A DNA stretch of 6,415 nt from Chloroflexota bacterium (GTDB lineage Bacteria > Chloroflexota > Dehalococcoidia > RBG-13-53-26), in assembly GCA_030616195.1 (NCBI GenBank), contig JAUWXW010000100.1:1-6415 (forward strand), written 5' to 3'. A program made the position numbers and the translations under genes. Each line of letters opens with the position of its first letter. The first letter of the stretch is position 1. The notes beneath the pieces were generated by a model. That model had not been told where the DNA came from and searched no databases. It worked only from the letters and a program-made list of their open reading frames with translations. Of the stretch, positions 5,482-6,415 are shown one piece after another.

Positions 5482-6180
5482 ATGGAAGATGAGGATAGGA
5501 TTAGATATGCCATGGAGCATACGGAGGTAATAAGGCCTCCAGAGCAGACCCTGGCGACTTTTGGCGTCAGCAATGTATATTACTATTTGCTGACAGAGCC
5601 GATATATACCGACATACTGGGGAAAGAGGAGGAAACGGCGGTCAGAGAGGGGAAAGTAATTGCCGAGAGACCCAAGATTATCACCCCTTACTATCTGCTG
5701 AATCTCTTTGAAGGCTTTGAACACGGTAATGAATTCGCTGAGCATTTGCTTCGCGAATATGGCCCCAATGAGCCTGGACTTTTGTATCGGTACCGGAATG
5801 AACCAGTGGAGGTCAACGTTCTATCCAGTCCCATGGAAGCGGTTATCCACAATCTCAACGAGAAGATAGATAGGGAGAGAAATCTCATGGCAGCCATCAT
5901 TAAAGGCGTTGACGAGCTATGGGATGTATCATTGATGAAGTTCATCCATGATCTAACCAGGCAGTCCTTACATAGCAATGTGATGGAACTGGGGGCCAGA
6001 CGGTTACTGGATGTAGACCGCGGCGGTATTCCCAGGTATACGAGGCATGCAATTGAACAACTCTTTGAGGAGGCCAGGGAAGAAAGGGCCAAGGTGTACG
6101 AACTGGAAGCGGAATTGAGGAGATGGGGACTATTTGAGGAGTATGAAGACAGGTTCCTGGACCTTTTCCGGAAGAGATGA
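5482..6180 (+). CDS. conserved hypothetical protein
   Basis: A 232-residue protein that I cannot assign to a named family, though it has the look of proteins I associate with Chloroflexota genomes. It has no signal peptide, no membrane segment and no cysteines, so it is probably cytoplasmic. The N-terminal part (about 15-110) has an ordered, aromatic-rich pattern: RPPEQTLATFGVSNVYYYLL, then ITPYYLLNLFEGFEHG and GLLYRYRNEP. The middle (about 118-165) contains NLNEKIDRERN and IIKGVDELWDVSLMKFIHD. The C-terminal third (about 185-232) is strongly charged and helical, with RHAIEQLFEEAREERAKVYE, consistent with a coiled coil or a protein-contact arm. No catalytic motif is recognised. It follows the MBL-fold gene by 44 nt on the same strand and probably shares its transcript, so a role linked to that hydrolase is a reasonable guess. 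A hairpin lies 56 nt after its stop. Confidence 0.85.
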   Translation: MEDEDRIRYAMEHTEVIRPPEQTLATFGVSNVYYYLLTEPIYTDILGKEEETAVREGKVIAERPKIITPYYLLNLFEGFEHGNEFAEHLLREYGPNEPGLLYRYRNEPVEVNVLSSPMEAVIHNLNEKIDRERNLMAAIIKGVDELWDVSLMKFIHDLTRQSLHSNVMELGARRLLDVDRGGIPRYTRHAIEQLFEEAREERAKVYELEAELRRWGLFEEYEDRFLDLFRKR

Positions 6181-6184
6181 CGGG

Positions 6185-6232
6185 GGCGCTTGGCGACAGG
6201 CAAATTATGAATGCCAATTTCCAGGAAGCGCC
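6185..6232. repeat. inverted repeat with nested stem
   Basis: GGCGCTT (6185-6191) is the reverse complement of AAGCGCC (6226-6232). Within the 34-nt loop GGCA and TGCC (6199-6202 and 6212-6215) can pair again. It begins 4 nt after the stop of the unknown gene and adjoins the hairpin at 6236-6257. It may be part of the transcript's 3' end or a fragment of a palindromic repeat. Confidence 0.35.
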
Positions 6233-6235
6233 GGC

Positions 6236-6257
6236 GGAACGACCTAAAGGTCGTTCC
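6236..6257 (+). terminator. perfect 9-bp hairpin, probable operon terminator
   Basis: GGAACGACC and GGTCGTTCC form a perfect 9-bp stem with a TAAA loop, 56 nt after the stop of the unknown gene. CTACTTTTGG follows, so the U-tract is short and displaced by about 5 nt. Position and stability favour termination of the MBL operon; a dispersed palindrome is the alternative. Confidence 0.5.
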
Positions 6258-6270
6258 CTACTTTTGGTTC

Positions 6271-6334
6271 TTTGGATTTAGATATTGTTTAGGATTTCGT
6301 GCTTCGGATTTAGGATTTAATCTCTGTTTGGATT
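6271..6334. repeat. degenerate AT-rich short tandem-like repeats
   Basis: Imperfect copies of a TTTGGATTTAGG-like unit fill this stretch: TTTGGATT at 6271 and 6327, GGATTTAG at 6274 and 6306, and TTTAGGATTT at 6288 and 6309. The G+C is much lower than in the neighbouring genes. It encodes nothing and separates the terminator hairpin from the next gene. Confidence 0.5.
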
Positions 6335-6370
6335 ATGCGCAACTATTTGAGACGCTACGTATAGAATAGC

Positions 6371-6378
6371 GGAGGTGG
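6371..6378 (+). promoter_or_regulatory. Shine-Dalgarno site of the partial last gene
   Basis: GGAGGTGG lies 4-5 nt before the ATG at 6383. It supports that ATG as the start of a real gene running off the window. I saw no well-spaced -35 and -10 pair upstream; TATAGA at 6360 lacks a partner. Confidence 0.65.
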
Positions 6379-6382
6379 TAGG

Positions 6383-6415
6383 ATGGTCGATTTCAGCCAA
6401 GAATTGAGAAGTAAC
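6383..6415 (+). CDS. N-terminal fragment of an unidentified gene
   Basis: Only the first 11 codons (MVDFSQELRSN) are inside the window; the frame is open to the edge. A strong GGAGGTGG site just upstream makes it a likely gene start. Too little is visible to suggest a function. It lies beyond the probable terminator at 6236-6257, so it is probably a separate transcription unit. Confidence 0.6.
   Translation, partial: MVDFSQELRSN

Noticed and set aside
5691..6203. Minus-strand 170-codon Ser-rich frame opposite the unknown gene
   Set aside because: Serine-rich composition is typical of antisense to Arg/Glu-rich helices; the plus frame has the ribosome site and normal composition.
6347..6365. 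TTGAGA with TATAGA as promoter of the last, partial gene
   Set aside because: The spacing is about 7 bp, far from the 16-18 bp required.

Overview
The window is a compact, non-repetitive stretch of bacterial chromosome with moderate G+C. Genes start at strong Shine-Dalgarno sites (GGAGGTG type) and are separated by short gaps. I see no phage, secretion-system, CRISPR, rRNA or tRNA content. The gene mix suggests an anaerobic or syntrophic bacterium: a family III CoA-transferase, an aldo/keto reductase with two 4Fe-4S sites, CBS-ACT and MBL-fold proteins, and a conserved hypothetical whose style I associate with Chloroflexota. A Dehalococcoidia-type Chloroflexota is my best guess, but this rests on gene style only.

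Layout. The left two thirds (7-4626) is read on the minus strand, in transcription order: a HAD-family hydrolase (4626-3925), an Fe-S aldo/keto reductase (3731-2703), a possible very small ORF (2664-2536), a CBS-CBS-ACT protein (2424-1783), a 4-oxalocrotonate tautomerase-like enzyme (1525-1334) and a CaiB/BaiF-type CoA-transferase (1224-7). Gaps of 100-280 nt containing hairpins and promoter-like sequences suggest several transcription units rather than one operon. The right third (4679-6415) is read on the plus strand: an MBL-fold hydrolase, a conserved protein of unknown function 44 nt behind it, and the first 11 codons of another gene at the window edge. The two arms diverge from a 52-nt gap (4627-4678) in which two promoter candidates overlap.

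How the genes may work together. The tautomerase and CoA-transferase lie in tandem and could both act on organic acids, but nothing fixes the substrate. The Fe-S aldo/keto reductase is a redox enzyme. The CBS-ACT protein is probably a ligand-sensing regulator. The MBL protein and the unknown protein look like a two-gene operon.

Non-coding signals: a 78-bp MITE-like element with perfect 10-bp terminal inverted repeats and TTGG flanks (1672-1749); a perfect 12-bp hairpin between the HAD and reductase genes (3799-3830); a structured leader of about 100 nt before the CBS gene; and a hairpin followed by degenerate AT-rich repeats before the last, partial gene (6185-6334). I found no convincing undescribed multi-gene system. 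The best candidates for follow-up are the MITE-like element, the unknown protein coupled to the MBL hydrolase, and the overlapping divergent promoters.
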